From Cognaticolwellia aestuarii (GTDB taxonomy: Bacteria > Pseudomonadota > Gammaproteobacteria > Enterobacterales > Alteromonadaceae), in assembly GCF_002000025.1 (NCBI RefSeq), contig NZ_MUZV01000007.1:1-64000 (forward strand): a stretch of DNA of 64,000 nucleotides. Direction: 5' to 3'. Of the stretch, positions 45,880 through 56,656 are shown piece by piece. The translations under genes and the position numbers were made by a program. Under the pieces are notes generated by a model that was not told where the DNA came from, searched no databases, and saw nothing but the letters and a program-made list of their open reading frames with translations. Every line of letters starts with the position of its first letter. The stretch's first letter is position 1.

Positions 45880-46899
45880 ATGTCGAGATATGCGGGAAGA
45901 AGTAAAAAAATTCATGATGTCAGTGCGAAAACTGGTGTTTTACTCACTAACTTAGGTACACCTGATAGCCCAACTCCAGGGGCATTACGTCGCTATTTAG
46001 CAGAGTTTTTGTCTGATCCCCGAGTGGTAGAAATTCCTCGGCTACTTTGGCTATTCATTTTACACGGTATTATCTTAAGGGTTAGACCAAAAAAATCGGC
46101 CAAACTATATCAGAGCATTTGGACCGAAGAAGGCTCACCGTTGTTGGTGATCAGCAAGCAGCAGAAAGCGAAAGTTGAGACAATACTGACTGAAAAATAT
46201 GGCGATAAAGTCATGGTTGATGTAGCTATGCGCTACGGCAAGCCATCAATTGGCAATGCTTTAGAAAATTTTCAAAAAAACGGTGTTAATAATATTGTTG
46301 TTTTGCCTTTGTATCCGCAGTACGGTGGACCAACAACAGGATCAACCTTCGACGCGGTATTTAATAAAATTAAAACTTGGCGCTGGATCCCAAGCATTCA
46401 TTTTCAAAGTGGCTATCATGATCATCCGCTATATATTAAAGCACTCGCGGCTAGTATAGGTAAACATATTGCGGTAAACGGTAAACCTGATAAATTAGTT
46501 TTTTCTTATCATGGTATGCCTAAATATTTTCTTGAGCAGGGTGATCCATACTATTGCTTTAGCCACAAGACCACTCGCTTAGTGGTGGAAGAGCTCGGTT
46601 TAAGTAAAGATGATTATGTCATGACTTTTCAGTCACGCTTTGGAAAAGCAGAATGGTTGAAGCCATATACAGATGCAACCTTAGCAACTTTAGCGCAAGA
46701 AGGTAATAAGCACGTGGCAATTATTAGCCCAGCTTTTAGTGCCGACTGTTTAGAAACTCTGGAAGAATTGGTACATGAAAACCGTGAAATTTTTATGACT
46801 GCAGGTGGAGAGCAATATCATTATATTCCTGCATTAAATGACGATGATATGCATATTGCTGCTATGGTGGAATTAATCGAACCGCATATTAATAAGTAG
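45880..46899 (+). CDS. hemH: ferrochelatase
   Basis: HemH inserts Fe2+ into protoporphyrin IX, the last step of haem synthesis. LLTNLGTPDSPTPGALRRYLAEFLSDPRVVEIPR at the N-terminus, the catalytic His in KLVFSYHGMPKYF, and the acidic patch ISPAFSADCLETLEEL are characteristic. The 339 residues fit the family. It is the second gene after the peroxidase, and the ccm operon with its haem-related function is near, which may be chance. Confidence 0.96.
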   Translation: MSRYAGRSKKIHDVSAKTGVLLTNLGTPDSPTPGALRRYLAEFLSDPRVVEIPRLLWLFILHGIILRVRPKKSAKLYQSIWTEEGSPLLVISKQQKAKVETILTEKYGDKVMVDVAMRYGKPSIGNALENFQKNGVNNIVVLPLYPQYGGPTTGSTFDAVFNKIKTWRWIPSIHFQSGYHDHPLYIKALAASIGKHIAVNGKPDKLVFSYHGMPKYFLEQGDPYYCFSHKTTRLVVEELGLSKDDYVMTFQSRFGKAEWLKPYTDATLATLAQEGNKHVAIISPAFSADCLETLEELVHENREIFMTAGGEQYHYIPALNDDDMHIAAMVELIEPHINK

Positions 46900-46958
46900 T
46901 TTAAAGTAGAGAGCTAAGTAGTCGTTAGTAATGAATTATTTTACTAACGACAGAAACA

Positions 46959-46986
46959 AAAAAACGAAACATGTGTTTCGTTTTTT
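46959..46986. terminator. bidirectional terminator between hemH and csp
   Basis: AAAACGAAACA and TGTTTCGTTTT form an 11-bp perfect stem around a very short loop, flanked by A and T runs. It fits both convergent genes. Confidence 0.9.
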
Positions 46987-47042
46987 ATTTAATCTTTAGC
47001 ATTATCTAAATAGAAAGGCTAAAGATAAGTGTGCACTTTAGA

Positions 47043-47252
47043 TTAAGATGCAACTACGTTTTCAGCTTCAGGACCTTTTTGGCCTTGTTTTACGCTGAAA
47101 GTTACCGCTTGACCATCAGTCAAAGTACGGAAACCGTCACCAGAGATTGCACTAAAGTGAACAAAAACGTCAGCGCCGTTTTCTTGCTCGATGAAACCGA
47201 ATCCTTTAGATTCGTTAAAAAATTTTACTTTACCAGTTACTGTATCAGACAT
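47043..47252 (-). CDS. cold-shock protein, CspA family
   Basis: The 69-residue single-stranded nucleic-acid binder has RNP1 (KGFGFI) and RNP2 (VFVHFSAI) and melts RNA structure. It may be a cold-induced or constitutive member, which the sequence does not decide. Before the ATG there is about 250 bases without a gene, enough for the long 5' leader typical of cold-induced csp genes. It is monocistronic. Confidence 0.95.
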   Translation of the reverse strand: MSDTVTGKVKFFNESKGFGFIEQENGADVFVHFSAISGDGFRTLTDGQAVTFSVKQGQKGPEAENVVAS

Positions 47253-47510
47253 ACCAACATTTCTCGCAGGTCAAAAATTAAAGTTTAGCCAAAATGGCCA
47301 TATACGGAGTAAATGCCCTCTACCTATGAAGTACAGACAGAGAAAGGTTTCCAAGTAACACATATTAAAGCGTCTAGGCTGATCAAAAGTCTAATGACTC
47401 GCTGATCTCTCCTTCTCCCGAAACGCAAAAACTCAACGCAAAAACATGTTAACACATTAAAATTGAGGAATCTCTAAAAAAAATGAAGATTACTTTACTT
47501 TTTTATGACC
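47253..47510 (-). promoter_or_regulatory. upstream region of the cold-shock gene
   Basis: This 258-base stretch lies between the csp start and the valS terminator and contains no supported gene. It must hold the csp promoter and leader. I could not identify a certain cold box, so only the position supports the call. Confidence 0.5.
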
Positions 47511-47541
47511 AAAAAAAACCAGCTAAAGTGCTGGCTTTTTT
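47511..47541 (-). terminator. terminator after valS
   Basis: On the minus strand AAAAAAGCCAGC-ACTTTA-GCTGGTTTTTTTT forms a hairpin followed by eight T, 21 bases beyond the valS stop. Confidence 0.9.
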
Positions 47542-47562
47542 AGATTATTTTTAACTAACGGT

Positions 47563-50433
47563 TTACATTTCTGCTATTTGGGCTTTCTGGTCAACCATTT
47601 TAGCGAGTGTTGATTCAGCGTCAGCTAGCTTAGCTTTTTCTTTATTGATAACTGCTTCAGGAGCCTTATCAACAAAGTTTGCATTGCTAAGCTTACCGCG
47701 AACACGATCAGCATCTTTTGTTAGCTTATCAATCGCTTTATCTAAACGCGCTAATTCCGCGTCTTTATCGATTAAACCTGCCATAGGTATAAGCACTGAT
47801 AAATCACCGACCACAGCACTTGCTGAGGCAGGACCATTATCATCGTTTGCTAATACAGTAATGCTTTCAAGTTTAGCTAAGGCACTAATAAATTGCTCAT
47901 TCTCAGATAAACGACGTTGATCATCTGCATTAACATTTTTCAAAAGTACCGGTAATGGCTTACTAGGAGCAATATCCATTTCGCCGCGAATATTACGAAT
48001 AGCAACAATAAACTGCTTAAGCCACTCTAAATCATCAATAGCGGTCTGGTCACATTGGCTTTCATCAAACTGCGGGAAGCTTTGTATCATAATGCTATCG
48101 CCAGTTTTCTTAAAGTCAGTTAACGGTACGACACGCTGCCAAATGGTTTCAGTAATAAATGGCATAATAGGGTGCATCAAACGTAAAAGCCCTTCTAATA
48201 CATTTACTAAGGTATGGCGAGTTGCACGTTGTTGTGCTTCATTACCTTTAAATAGTACCGGTTTAGTTAGCTCTAAGTACCAGTCGCAAAACTGGTTCCA
48301 AGTAAATTCGTATAAAGCTTGTGAAGCGAGATCAAAACGGTAAGAGTCAAACGCTTCATGGACTGTTTTCACGGTTTGTTGAAATTGCCCCATAATCCAG
48401 CGATCAGCTAATGAAAACTCCATTGCACCTGCAGGTTTATTTGCGGAAGAACGACCACAGTCAAATTCTTCAGTGTTCATCATCACGTAACGGCTAGCAT
48501 TCCAGAGCTTATTGGTAAAATTACGGTAACCTTCAAGGCGTTTCATATCCCAGCTGATGTCGCGACCTGTAGTAGCTACTGAGGTTAAAGTAAAGCGCAA
48601 AGCATCAGTACCATGTGCTTCAATACCATTTGGATATTCTTTTTTGGTTAATTTGGTAATTTTTGCCGCCAATTTAGGCTGCATCATGTTGCCCGTGCGC
48701 TTTTGCAGTAAATCTTCAAGCGAAATACCGTCGATCATATCTAATGGATCAACAACATTGCCTTTTGACTTACTCATTTTATCGCCATTTTCATCGCGAA
48801 TAAGCCCGGTCATGTATACTTTCTTGAAAGGTATTTGTGATTTACCATTTTCATCTTTGTTGAAATGCATGGTCATCATGATCATACGAGCAACCCAGAA
48901 GAAAATAATATCAAAACCCGTTACTAGTACATCGGTTGGGTGGAAGGTTTTCAAGTCTTCAGTGTTTTTTGGCCAGCCGAGTGTTGAGAATGTCCAAAGC
49001 GCAGACGAGAACCAAGTATCAAGTACATCATCATCTTGGCGCAAATTAACATCATCAGCAATGGTGTTATTAGCACGTACTTCTGCTTCGGTACGGCCAA
49101 CATACACCTTGCCGTTGTCGTCGTACCAAGCCGGAATACGATGTCCCCACCAAAGTTGGCGTGAAATACACCAATCTTGAATGTTATTCATCCATGCAAA
49201 ATACATGTTTTCGTATTGTTTAGGCACAAACTCTATTTGACCATCTTTTACAGCATCAACGGCAGGGCCGGCTAATTTTTCAACACGTACATACCATTGG
49301 TCAGTCAATAATGGCTCGATAATAACGCCAGAACGATCGCCGTAAGGCGCTACTAAATCATGCTCTTTTACTTCAACTAATAAACCTAATTCGTCAAATT
49401 TAGCGACGATCGCTTTACGAGCAACAAATCGATCCATGCCAGCAAACTCTTCTGGCAAAAATGTATCGTAGGCATTACATGCTTCACCTTTAGTGTCGTA
49501 GACTTCGGCAGCTACTAATACGGCAGCATTTTTATCAAAAATATTAATTTGGGGTAATTGATGACGTTTACCGACTTCATTATCGTTAAAGTCATGAGCA
49601 GGCGTAATTTTTACACAACCTGTGCCTTTTTCCATATCAGCGTGTTCATCACCAACGATGGGAATTAAGCGATTCACTAAAGGCAATAATACTTGTTTGC
49701 CAATTAAGTCTTTATAACGCGGATCTTCTGGGTTTACTGCAACACCAGTATCACCAAGCATGGTTTCAGGTCGGGTTGTTGCAACAACTAAATAATCCAA
49801 TCCTTCAGCCGTTTTTTCGCCATCAGCAAGTGGGTAGCGTAGGTGCCACATGTGGCCTTTTTTATCTTTGTTTTCTACTTCTAAATCAGAAATAGCAGTG
49901 TGAAATTTTGGATCCCAATTCACTAGGCGTTTACCACGGTAAATTAGGTCATCTTCAAATAAACGGACAAAGACTTCTTGTACCGCTTCAGACATACCGT
50001 CATCCATAGTAAAACGTTCACGAGACCAATCAATAGAGTTACCCAAACGGCGCATTTGCTTACCGATAGTGCCGCCAGATTCTTCTTTCCATTGCCAAAT
50101 TTTATCGATAAAGCCTTCACGACCGTAATCATGACGGGTTTTATCTTCTTCTGCGGCAATTTTTCGCTCTACGACCATTTGTGTTGCGATACCCGCGTGG
50201 TCGCAACCGGTTTGCCATAAGGTATTTTTACCTTGCATGCGTTGGTAGCGAATTAGGGTGTCCATTATGGTTTGTTGAAAAGCATGGCCCATATGCAAAC
50301 TACCGGTAACATTCGGTGGCGGTATGGCAATGCTGTAGCTATCGCCTTCGCCAGTTGGGCTAAAGTAACCTTGTTCTTCCCAGCTTTTATACAGGGATTG
50401 TTCAATATTTGCGGGGGTAAATGTTTTATCCAT
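47563..50433 (-). CDS. valS: valyl-tRNA synthetase
   Basis: It charges tRNA-Val and edits misactivated threonine. The class I signatures are present: HIGH as [14 protein letters not shown] (about 42-55) and KMSKS as [14 protein letters not shown] (about 555). Between them is the editing domain (about 190-340, with [15 protein letters not shown]). The C-terminal coiled coil (about 895-956) binds tRNA. ATG 50433 gives [20 protein letters not shown] and 956 residues, close to E. coli (951). A longer frame to 50508 would overlap holC. It follows holC by 22 bases and is likely cotranscribed with pepA-holC. Confidence 0.97.
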   Translation of the reverse strand: MDKTFTPANIEQSLYKSWEEQGYFSPTGEGDSYSIAIPPPNVTGSLHMGHAFQQTIMDTLIRYQRMQGKNTLWQTGCDHAGIATQMVVERKIAAEEDKTRHDYGREGFIDKIWQWKEESGGTIGKQMRRLGNSIDWSRERFTMDDGMSEAVQEVFVRLFEDDLIYRGKRLVNWDPKFHTAISDLEVENKDKKGHMWHLRYPLADGEKTAEGLDYLVVATTRPETMLGDTGVAVNPEDPRYKDLIGKQVLLPLVNRLIPIVGDEHADMEKGTGCVKITPAHDFNDNEVGKRHQLPQINIFDKNAAVLVAAEVYDTKGEACNAYDTFLPEEFAGMDRFVARKAIVAKFDELGLLVEVKEHDLVAPYGDRSGVIIEPLLTDQWYVRVEKLAGPAVDAVKDGQIEFVPKQYENMYFAWMNNIQDWCISRQLWWGHRIPAWYDDNGKVYVGRTEAEVRANNTIADDVNLRQDDDVLDTWFSSALWTFSTLGWPKNTEDLKTFHPTDVLVTGFDIIFFWVARMIMMTMHFNKDENGKSQIPFKKVYMTGLIRDENGDKMSKSKGNVVDPLDMIDGISLEDLLQKRTGNMMQPKLAAKITKLTKKEYPNGIEAHGTDALRFTLTSVATTGRDISWDMKRLEGYRNFTNKLWNASRYVMMNTEEFDCGRSSANKPAGAMEFSLADRWIMGQFQQTVKTVHEAFDSYRFDLASQALYEFTWNQFCDWYLELTKPVLFKGNEAQQRATRHTLVNVLEGLLRLMHPIMPFITETIWQRVVPLTDFKKTGDSIMIQSFPQFDESQCDQTAIDDLEWLKQFIVAIRNIRGEMDIAPSKPLPVLLKNVNADDQRRLSENEQFISALAKLESITVLANDDNGPASASAVVGDLSVLIPMAGLIDKDAELARLDKAIDKLTKDADRVRGKLSNANFVDKAPEAVINKEKAKLADAESTLAKMVDQKAQIAEM

Positions 50434-50455
50434 CAGATTTTCCGTCAGAAGATTT

Positions 50456-50932
50456 TTAACTGGTTGTATCGATAGTTTGTGGTGCGCTAGCAACTTGATG
50501 GGCCACATTGAAATTCCACTGGCGACAAGTTCTAAAGCGATTTCTAGCCTGTTCTTTTAAAGCTTCATCGGCGGGCACAAAATCTATCAGATGCGAAAAT
50601 TGGTTAGCAAAGTTGGGTACTTCACTAGTTAAATTAATTAAAACCGCACGGCGGTTCGTTGGCATTTGCCAGCTGATTTCAACAGCTGCGCCTTGTTTTG
50701 GGCCTTCACCGATCAGGTTATGTGGTACAAAACTCATTGGATCAAAAGCCCATAACATTTCATCGATGTCATGGGCGCTTTTTTGATCTTGGGTATAAAT
50801 AAATACTCGCTGATTTTGGCGGTAAAAATAAGCCGCTTGCAGGCAAGCATAATGCAAGTGCAACTGTTGCTCAGAAACACCGGGTATTTTACTTTGCTCT
50901 TCAATACTGTAGAACATTGCTTGCGTTTGCAT
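50456..50932 (-). CDS. holC: DNA polymerase III chi subunit
   Basis: Chi links the clamp loader, with psi, to SSB at the replication fork. The 158 residues contain [46 protein letters not shown] and [14 protein letters not shown], typical of HolC. It lies in the conserved order pepA-holC-valS. GGAAT precedes the ATG. A few residues are added at both ends compared with E. coli (147). Confidence 0.92.
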   Translation of the reverse strand: MQTQAMFYSIEEQSKIPGVSEQQLHLHYACLQAAYFYRQNQRVFIYTQDQKSAHDIDEMLWAFDPMSFVPHNLIGEGPKQGAAVEISWQMPTNRRAVLINLTSEVPNFANQFSHLIDFVPADEALKEQARNRFRTCRQWNFNVAHQVASAPQTIDTTS

Positions 50933-50966
50933 GACTTATTCCGCGTAGTAACTAATTCAGTGAGAA

Positions 50967-52472
50967 CTATTCGCCTTGTTCAGCGCCAGAACGATTCAGT
51001 AGAAATTGCGTCAGCATACTTACCGGGCGACCAGTAGAGCCTTTGTTTTTTCCACCGCGCCATGCTGTTCCGGCAATATCCAAGTGTGCCCAATGATATT
51101 TCTTGGTAAATTTAGATAAGAAACAAGCCGCCGTAATTGTACCTGCCTCTTTACCGCCTAAATTAGTAAAGTCAGCAAATGGGCTTTCGAGTTGATCTTG
51201 ATAATCATCCCATAAAGGTAAGCGCCAAGCTCTGTCACCACTCTGCTCAGAAGCATTTAATAGCTCATGTGCTAATGGGTTATGGCTACTTAGTAAACCG
51301 GTTGCATGCGCACCCAAAGCTACGACACACGCACCCGTTAAGGTTGCAACATCAATCACCAATTCAGGATCAAAGCGTTCTACATAAGTTAATGCATCAC
51401 ATAACACTAAACGGCCTTCAGCATCAGTATTTAATACTTCGACTGTTTGTCCTGACATGGTGGTTAAAATATCACCTGGGCGGTAGGCATTACTGCTCGG
51501 CATGTTTTCACAGCCAGCTAATACACCAATAACATTAATCGGTAATTTAAGTTCTGCTAATGAGTGCATAGCACCTAAAACACCTGCTGCGCCGCCCATG
51601 TCATACTTCATTTCATCCATGCCTGCGCCAGGTTTTAATGAAATACCACCGCTGTCAAAGGTTAAGCCTTTACCAACTAATACTAGTGGTTTTGAATCAT
51701 CACCAGCACCATTATATTTAATAATACTCATTAATGATTCATTAACTGAGCCACGACCAACAGCTAAATATGAGCCCATGCCAAGCTCTTCCATTTCTTT
51801 TTCGCCAACGATTTGTGTGCTGACATTATCGTAATCATTTTCAAGAATACTGGCTTGCTCAGCTAAATATGCTGGATTACAAATATTAGGTGGCATATTA
51901 GCAACGTTTTTACAGGTTGTTATACCTTCAGCTATCGCCAAACCATGGCTAATAGCACGTTCGCCAATAGGCAGTTCACGACGTGTTGGCACATTAAAAA
52001 CAATTTTACGTAAAGGGCGACGAGGCTCTTCTTTACGGGTTTTTAAGCTGTTAAAGCTGTAAAGGCAATCTTGAGTTGCCTCAATCGCTTGGCGAACTTT
52101 CCAGTAAGTATCACGACCTTTAACATGCAGTTCAGATAAAAAGCATACTGCTTCCATTGAACCCGTTTCATTTAGCGTATTAATGGTTTTGCTGATAATT
52201 TGGCGGTATTGACGTTCATCTAATTCACGCTCCTTACCACAACCCACTAACAAAACACGCTCACTTAAAATATTGGGTACGTGATGTAATAATAGCATTT
52301 GGCCTGACTTACCTTCTAGGTCGCCACGACGTAATAAATTGCTAATATAACCTTCACTAATTTCATCGAGTTGCTCAGCGATAGCTGATAAACGACGAGG
52401 CTCGAAAACACCGACGACAATACAGGCGCTACGTTGTTTTTCCGGACTGCCACTTTTTACACTGAACTCCAT
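50967..52472 (-). CDS. pepA: leucyl aminopeptidase PepA
   Basis: PepA is a di-metal aminopeptidase of family M17 and in E. coli also a DNA-binding protein (Xer recombination, carAB control). The metal and active-site motifs are [28 protein letters not shown] (about 255-285) and [14 protein letters not shown] (about 345-358). The 501 residues fit. It starts an operon with holC and valS and diverges from lptF. Confidence 0.97.
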   Translation of the reverse strand: MEFSVKSGSPEKQRSACIVVGVFEPRRLSAIAEQLDEISEGYISNLLRRGDLEGKSGQMLLLHHVPNILSERVLLVGCGKERELDERQYRQIISKTINTLNETGSMEAVCFLSELHVKGRDTYWKVRQAIEATQDCLYSFNSLKTRKEEPRRPLRKIVFNVPTRRELPIGERAISHGLAIAEGITTCKNVANMPPNICNPAYLAEQASILENDYDNVSTQIVGEKEMEELGMGSYLAVGRGSVNESLMSIIKYNGAGDDSKPLVLVGKGLTFDSGGISLKPGAGMDEMKYDMGGAAGVLGAMHSLAELKLPINVIGVLAGCENMPSSNAYRPGDILTTMSGQTVEVLNTDAEGRLVLCDALTYVERFDPELVIDVATLTGACVVALGAHATGLLSSHNPLAHELLNASEQSGDRAWRLPLWDDYQDQLESPFADFTNLGGKEAGTITAACFLSKFTKKYHWAHLDIAGTAWRGGKNKGSTGRPVSMLTQFLLNRSGAEQGE

Positions 52473-52572
52473 GATGTCTCCTAATTTGACTCAAATGCGT
52501 ATATTTTATTGTAAATATACTAATTAGCTTGCTAAAAACAGTAATTAATCGCTAAGCTTACTTTTAAATGTA

Positions 52573-52588
52573 TTCGGCTAAGGGCTAT
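52573..52588. promoter_or_regulatory. perfect palindrome with divergent TATAAT boxes, pepA/lptF region
   Basis: GGCTATAATTATAGCC is a perfect 16-base palindrome in the 251-base region between pepA and lptF. It contains TATAAT on both strands. It may be overlapping -10 boxes of divergent promoters or an operator. No good -35 is seen at standard spacing on either side. Confidence 0.45.
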
Positions 52589-52723
52589 AATTATAGCCGG
52601 ATTGCTCAGCATTACCTGTAAGCTTACATTTAATTTAATGCTAAAAATGACAAGTTTACTGAAAAAATGGCTGTATGTCAGAAAAAAACCATGTTTTATA
52701 GAAAGTTTTTATAGGATCACTTT

Positions 52724-53848
52724 GTGATTATATTTCGTTATTTGCTCAAAGAAGTTGCTAAAACCCAGCTGGCGGTATTTCTCGTTATTATGACGATATT
52801 TATCAGTAATAAATTCGTTCGCGTGCTAGATGATGCATCTGAAGGCGGTATTCCAGGGCATTTAGTGATGACCTTTATTGGTCTTAAAATACCTGATCTT
52901 GCCGGTATGATTTTACCATTAAGCTTTTTTCTAGGGGTTTTGCTAGCTTACGGTCGTATTTACGCTGAAAATGAAATGACCGTTTTGCATGCTTGTGGTG
53001 TAAGTGAATGGTATGTAGTACGTGTTACGCTGATATTAGGCTTTGTTACCGCCATTATTACCGGCATTTTCACCTTGTATTTATCGCCTATGGCGGCTGA
53101 ATATGAATACCAAGTGAAAGATCAAATTGCCGCAGATTCAGGGCTCAGTTCACTTATTGCTGGGCGTTTTCAAACCACCGGCAACAAAAAAGCCGTGGTT
53201 TTTATCCATGAAAAAAATCGTGATGATAATACCTTTGAAAAAGTTTTTGTTGCTCAGTTACCTGATCAAGACACACCAAACGCTAGCGTTATCGATTCTA
53301 GTTTGGTTTATGCTGCCACGGGGCAGGTTGTTGAAGAAGAAACCGGCTCCCAACGCTTGATTCTTTCAGCAGGCACTCGTTATCAAAATGACATAAAAAA
53401 CAAAGAATTTCGCCAGGTTGCTTTTGATAAATACTATATTCAGATACAAGATCAAAAAGTTGCACATAAACGCCGTAAACTCAGCGCTATAACAACCGCA
53501 GAGCTTTATCAGGAACAAAGTCCTGAAGCGAGTGCTGAAAGTCAATGGCGGATTGCATTTCCATTAGCTTGTATCATCATGACTTTGGTTGCGGTGCCTT
53601 TAAGTGTCGTGAACCCAAGGCAAGGCAAGTTTGGCAAAATGCTACCCGCGTTACTATTGTTTTTAAGTTACTTTTTATTACTAACCGCGATTCGTTCAGG
53701 TATTGAAAAAGGCTCGGTTCCTCAATATATTGGCTTGTGGCCCGTACATTTTCTAGTCCTTATTTTAGGTTTTAGTTTGTTATTTAAAGGTCGTAAAAGC
53801 GGCCGAGTTCTTAAAGCAAAAATAGCAAAAAATAAGGAGGCAATATAA
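52724..53848 (+). CDS. lptF: LPS export permease LptF
   Basis: LptF and LptG form the inner-membrane channel of the LptB2FGC ABC transporter that extracts LPS from the inner membrane. The 374 residues have three membrane segments on each side (about 12-33, 52-75, 98-122; 275-295, 303-323, 330-352) of a periplasmic beta-jellyroll domain. The start is GTG 52724, with AGGA 8 bases upstream. The last base of its stop is the first base of the lptG start. Confidence 0.95.
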   Translation: MIIFRYLLKEVAKTQLAVFLVIMTIFISNKFVRVLDDASEGGIPGHLVMTFIGLKIPDLAGMILPLSFFLGVLLAYGRIYAENEMTVLHACGVSEWYVVRVTLILGFVTAIITGIFTLYLSPMAAEYEYQVKDQIAADSGLSSLIAGRFQTTGNKKAVVFIHEKNRDDNTFEKVFVAQLPDQDTPNASVIDSSLVYAATGQVVEEETGSQRLILSAGTRYQNDIKNKEFRQVAFDKYYIQIQDQKVAHKRRKLSAITTAELYQEQSPEASAESQWRIAFPLACIIMTLVAVPLSVVNPRQGKFGKMLPALLLFLSYFLLLTAIRSGIEKGSVPQYIGLWPVHFLVLILGFSLLFKGRKSGRVLKAKIAKNKEAI

Positions 53849-54915
53849 TGCGTATTTTAGATATGTATATAGGTCGTGTAATTGCCTCTACGACCTTTCT
53901 TACCTTAGCTGTGTTTGTAAGCCTAAGTGGCATTATTAAATTTGTTGAACAAATAAGATCTGTCGGCAAGGGAAATTATGACATTGCCCATGCTGCGCTT
54001 TATGTGCTGTACGCTATTCCGCAAGATGTGTCGTTATTTTTCCCGATGTCTGCCTTAATTGGTGGTTTGATTGGTATGGGAATGATGGCAAGCAGCAGTG
54101 AATTAGTGGTGATGCAAGCTGCTGGTTTATCACGACTTGATATTATTAAATCGGTGATGAAATCTGCTTTGTTGTTAATTGTGGTGAGTATGGCCGTGGG
54201 AGAATGGCTTGCGCCGCAAGGTGAAGCAGCTGCTCGACAAGTTCGAGCGCAGGCAATTTCTGGTGGCAGTTTAATTTCTTCTTCTGGCGGAACCTGGGCT
54301 AAAGATGGAGACTATTTTGTTCATATTGGTGAAGTGCAAGATCAAGGCTCCTTGAAGAACATTCAAATTTATCGCTTTAATGAGCAACTTAAACTGTCTA
54401 GTTGGGTGTCGGCTAAAAGCGCTGTTTATCAAAAAAATGCTTGGCAATTACGCGATGTAGTAGAGACGAAAATAGCAGCTAAAGAGATAAGTAAAGAAAG
54501 CCAGCCGGTAATGTCTTGGGCTTCAACGTTAACACCAGATAAATTAGGTGTTGTGACGGTTAAGCCAGAGTCATTATCGTTAAGAGGTTTAAATGATTAC
54601 TTAGATTATCTTGAAGCTAACAAGCAAGATCCGAGTCGATATCTATTGGCGTTTTGGCGCAAAATAGCACAACCGTTCACCTTAGCGGTTATGCTGCTAG
54701 TAGCCTTATCTTTTATTTTTGGCCCTTTACGATCGGTATCGATGGGCGCGAGAATTATGATGGGGGTGGCAACAGGTATTTTATTTTTTATTGTTAACGA
54801 AGTTTTAGGATCGTTAAGTTTAGTTTACCAATTACCTGCCGTATTTGGCGCTTTTATGCCAAGTTTGATATTTGTTTCCGTTGCACTTTATTTCTTGAAA
54901 AAACGCGCGAGTTAG
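53848..54915 (+). CDS. lptG: LPS export permease LptG
   Basis: The 355-residue partner of LptF has the same layout: three membrane helices, a jellyroll domain (about 130-260) and three more helices (about 270-350). MRILDMYIGRVIASTTFLTLAVF and FGPLRSVSMGARIMMGVATGILFF are typical of LptG. Overlap by one base (TAATG) with lptF indicates coupling. A hairpin with T run overlaps its stop. Confidence 0.95.
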   Translation: MRILDMYIGRVIASTTFLTLAVFVSLSGIIKFVEQIRSVGKGNYDIAHAALYVLYAIPQDVSLFFPMSALIGGLIGMGMMASSSELVVMQAAGLSRLDIIKSVMKSALLLIVVSMAVGEWLAPQGEAAARQVRAQAISGGSLISSSGGTWAKDGDYFVHIGEVQDQGSLKNIQIYRFNEQLKLSSWVSAKSAVYQKNAWQLRDVVETKIAAKEISKESQPVMSWASTLTPDKLGVVTVKPESLSLRGLNDYLDYLEANKQDPSRYLLAFWRKIAQPFTLAVMLLVALSFIFGPLRSVSMGARIMMGVATGILFFIVNEVLGSLSLVYQLPAVFGAFMPSLIFVSVALYFLKKRAS

Positions 54916-54926
54916 CTGCGCGTTTT
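54899..54926 (+). terminator. terminator overlapping the lptG stop
   Basis: AAAACGCGC and GCGCGTTTT form a 9-bp stem around a loop that contains the lptG stop codon. The T run is short. Confidence 0.75.
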
Positions 54927-54942
54927 AGTTATTTAAGTTAGT

Positions 54943-55443
54943 TTATAACCTGCCTCGATTAGCTTCAAGGGTTAGCAATACCACTTCAGTGCCAGTTAAA
55001 CGGTCTTGTAGACTTAACTTGTTTTTTCTATCAACGAGTACTGCAAAGTTGCCAAAACCAAATAGCGTTGGCAATAAGCGCTTTATAGCGGTTTTTTTAG
55101 TTATTAAACTACCATCTTGATTTTGCACTCTTAATCGCCATGCTTTCATCCCTAAGGTTTGGCCGCTTTTCGACCAAAACCAAATAAAGAAAAATGCCAC
55201 CCAGCCTAGCTTCCATAGTTCGTTGGGTAATAACAACCAATAGGTATTGGTAATGGTGTCGCTTAAATGCTCATAACCTAGTAAATCAAAAGCACCAAAA
55301 TGTACCAGCAAGGAAATGATTAAAAATGAAGCCGCGCCAGCAGTCATGTATACCGCAATAGCAATTAAAGCATCATAAAGCCAAGACGCGATGCGACGGC
55401 GAAAGCCTGCCCGAGGAAATAAAGAGTTTTTAACTAATGACAT
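54943..55443 (-). CDS. RDD-family membrane protein
   Basis: The 166 residues have an N-terminal Arg-rich start (FPRAGFRRRIASWLYDALIAIAVYMTAGA, the RDD region) and about three membrane segments (20-46, 80-98, possibly 128-142). The segment WSKSGQTLGMKAWRLRVQNQDG is the family hallmark. RDD proteins are poorly known; some act as transporters. It is convergent with lptG. Confidence 0.88.
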   Translation of the reverse strand: MSLVKNSLFPRAGFRRRIASWLYDALIAIAVYMTAGAASFLIISLLVHFGAFDLLGYEHLSDTITNTYWLLLPNELWKLGWVAFFFIWFWSKSGQTLGMKAWRLRVQNQDGSLITKKTAIKRLLPTLFGFGNFAVLVDRKNKLSLQDRLTGTEVVLLTLEANRGRL

Positions 55444-55640
55444 ATGCTGAACAGTGATAAAATTTGCGCTAGTTTAGCAAAAGGATAATAAAAGTATAAG
55501 TAACCACAGGTAATTAATACTCTAGCTATGCTCACCACAAAGTTTGTCTAAATTGCTGCTTATAAAATAAACTTAATTAAATAATTAATTCGTCTGATGT
55601 ACAAATATACGGCAGTTGAGCGATAATCCAAGAAAAACTA

Positions 55641-55668
55641 TTGCTAAGCGTTTAATTTTTCGTATAAT
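55641..55668 (+). promoter_or_regulatory. promoter of the tRNA-Leu gene
   Basis: TTGCTA (55641-55646) and TATAAT (55663-55668) are spaced by 16 bases, about 50 bases before the tRNA gene. A GC-rich stretch follows the -10 box. Confidence 0.72.
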
Positions 55669-55718
55669 GCCTGCCTCTTCATAATGTTCTGCATTATTTG
55701 AAGTGATAGAAAAGAAAT

Positions 55719-55803
55719 GCCAGCGTGATGAAATTGGTATACATGGGGGATTCAAAATCCCCTGTCGAAAGACGTGTCGGTTCGAGTCCGACCGCTGGTA
55801 CCA
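55719..55803 (+). tRNA. tRNA-Leu (anticodon CAA)
   Basis: The 85-base gene has the acceptor stem GCCAGCG / CGCTGGT (G-T closing pair), the D-loop with TGGT, the anticodon stem GGGGA/TCCCC around loop TTCAAAA (anticodon CAA, reading UUG), a long class II variable arm (TGTCGAAAGACG), the T-arm GTCGG-TTCGAGT-CCGAC and an encoded CCA end. A terminator follows. Confidence 0.97.
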
Positions 55804-55832
55804 TTCTTCCCTTGTTTTTAAAGGGCTATAAT

Positions 55833-55859
55833 AAACCGACTTTTAATGTCGGTTTTTTT
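55833..55859 (+). terminator. terminator after tRNA-Leu
   Basis: AAACCGAC and GTCGGTTT form a stem with the loop TTTTAAT, followed by T, 29 bases after the tRNA. Confidence 0.9.
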
Positions 55860-56007
55860 ATGTCTGAAATTTACTGATATTTCGCTGTGGTTTGTCTAAA
55901 ATGCTTTAATTATGTCGGATTTTGGCGATAGTGAAATTATCAATGGCTCACTTTCAGTGTCATTTGTTAATTTTTTAGCATTTAAACAATATTTAAAAGG
56001 CTTTTAC

Positions 56008-56286
56008 ATGGCAGCTACAGCTCACGCACTTCACATATTAGTTAAGCATAAGGAGATCGCAGAAGATATTCTCAAACAGCTAGCTAAGGGAGCAAAGTTT
56101 CAAACATTAGCTAAAAAATACTCAACCTGCCCGTCAGGTAAGAAGGGAGGGGATTTAGGCGAGTTTAAACGCGGTCAAATGGTGCCTCAGTTTGATAAAG
56201 TGGCATTTAAAGGTGCAATATTAGAACCACATCTGGTTAAAACTAAATTTGGCTGGCATGTCATTAAAGTGCTATATCGAGTGTAG
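56008..56286 (+). CDS. ppiC: parvulin-type peptidyl-prolyl isomerase PpiC
   Basis: The 92-residue cytoplasmic isomerase matches E. coli PpiC (93): [42 protein letters not shown] and [18 protein letters not shown] 56008 ([11 protein letters not shown]) is chosen because AAAAGG lies 7 bases upstream and the protein then aligns from its first residue. An in-frame reading from 55912 would add 32 unlikely residues. Confidence 0.95.
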   Translation: MAATAHALHILVKHKEIAEDILKQLAKGAKFQTLAKKYSTCPSGKKGGDLGEFKRGQMVPQFDKVAFKGAILEPHLVKTKFGWHVIKVLYRV

Positions 56287-56656
56287 TTTACAATGAAAAT
56301 TGTTAAAAACTCCAGCTGAACTTTATTCTCGCTTGATACCTTACCTTATCCCATTCACTTTTTGGCTAGCTGAATGCTAAAAAGCAACCTATGATAAGTC
56401 TATAAATATTACTTGCGTACTTCTCGCGTTATATTAAAGATAAAAATTTATACTTGTGATAATTTATTTTAAGCGTATCGCTTGTTGACTATGACTATTG
56501 CTTTTTTTGTAGTCAATATCACTAAAAACAAGAAAAATAGTAGCCATTAACTGGGCTTCTTTAGCCAGTACATCAGACATTAAATCTTTACTGGAGCATT
56601 TAAGGCTGGAGCTTTTTATGGTCAATTTATTCGATTAATTAGGAGTGGTAGGCATT
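56287..56656. other. intergenic region after ppiC, no supported gene
   Basis: This 370-base AT-rich stretch has no supported gene. It must hold the promoter of the gene at 56657. I see no strong hairpin, direct repeat or operator pattern in it. Confidence 0.6.

Noticed and set aside
47253-47510. A riboswitch-like leader before the cold-shock gene
   Set aside because: The region is long enough for a csp leader, but I could not point to a certain cold box or alternative fold, so no specific element is claimed.
48557-49180. A 207-codon open frame on the plus strand
   Set aside because: It is antisense to the valS catalytic region and shows no family features.
55912-56007. An N-terminal extension of ppiC
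   Set aside because: The AAAAGG site and the alignment with PpiC start both favour ATG 56008; the extension has no similarity to the family.
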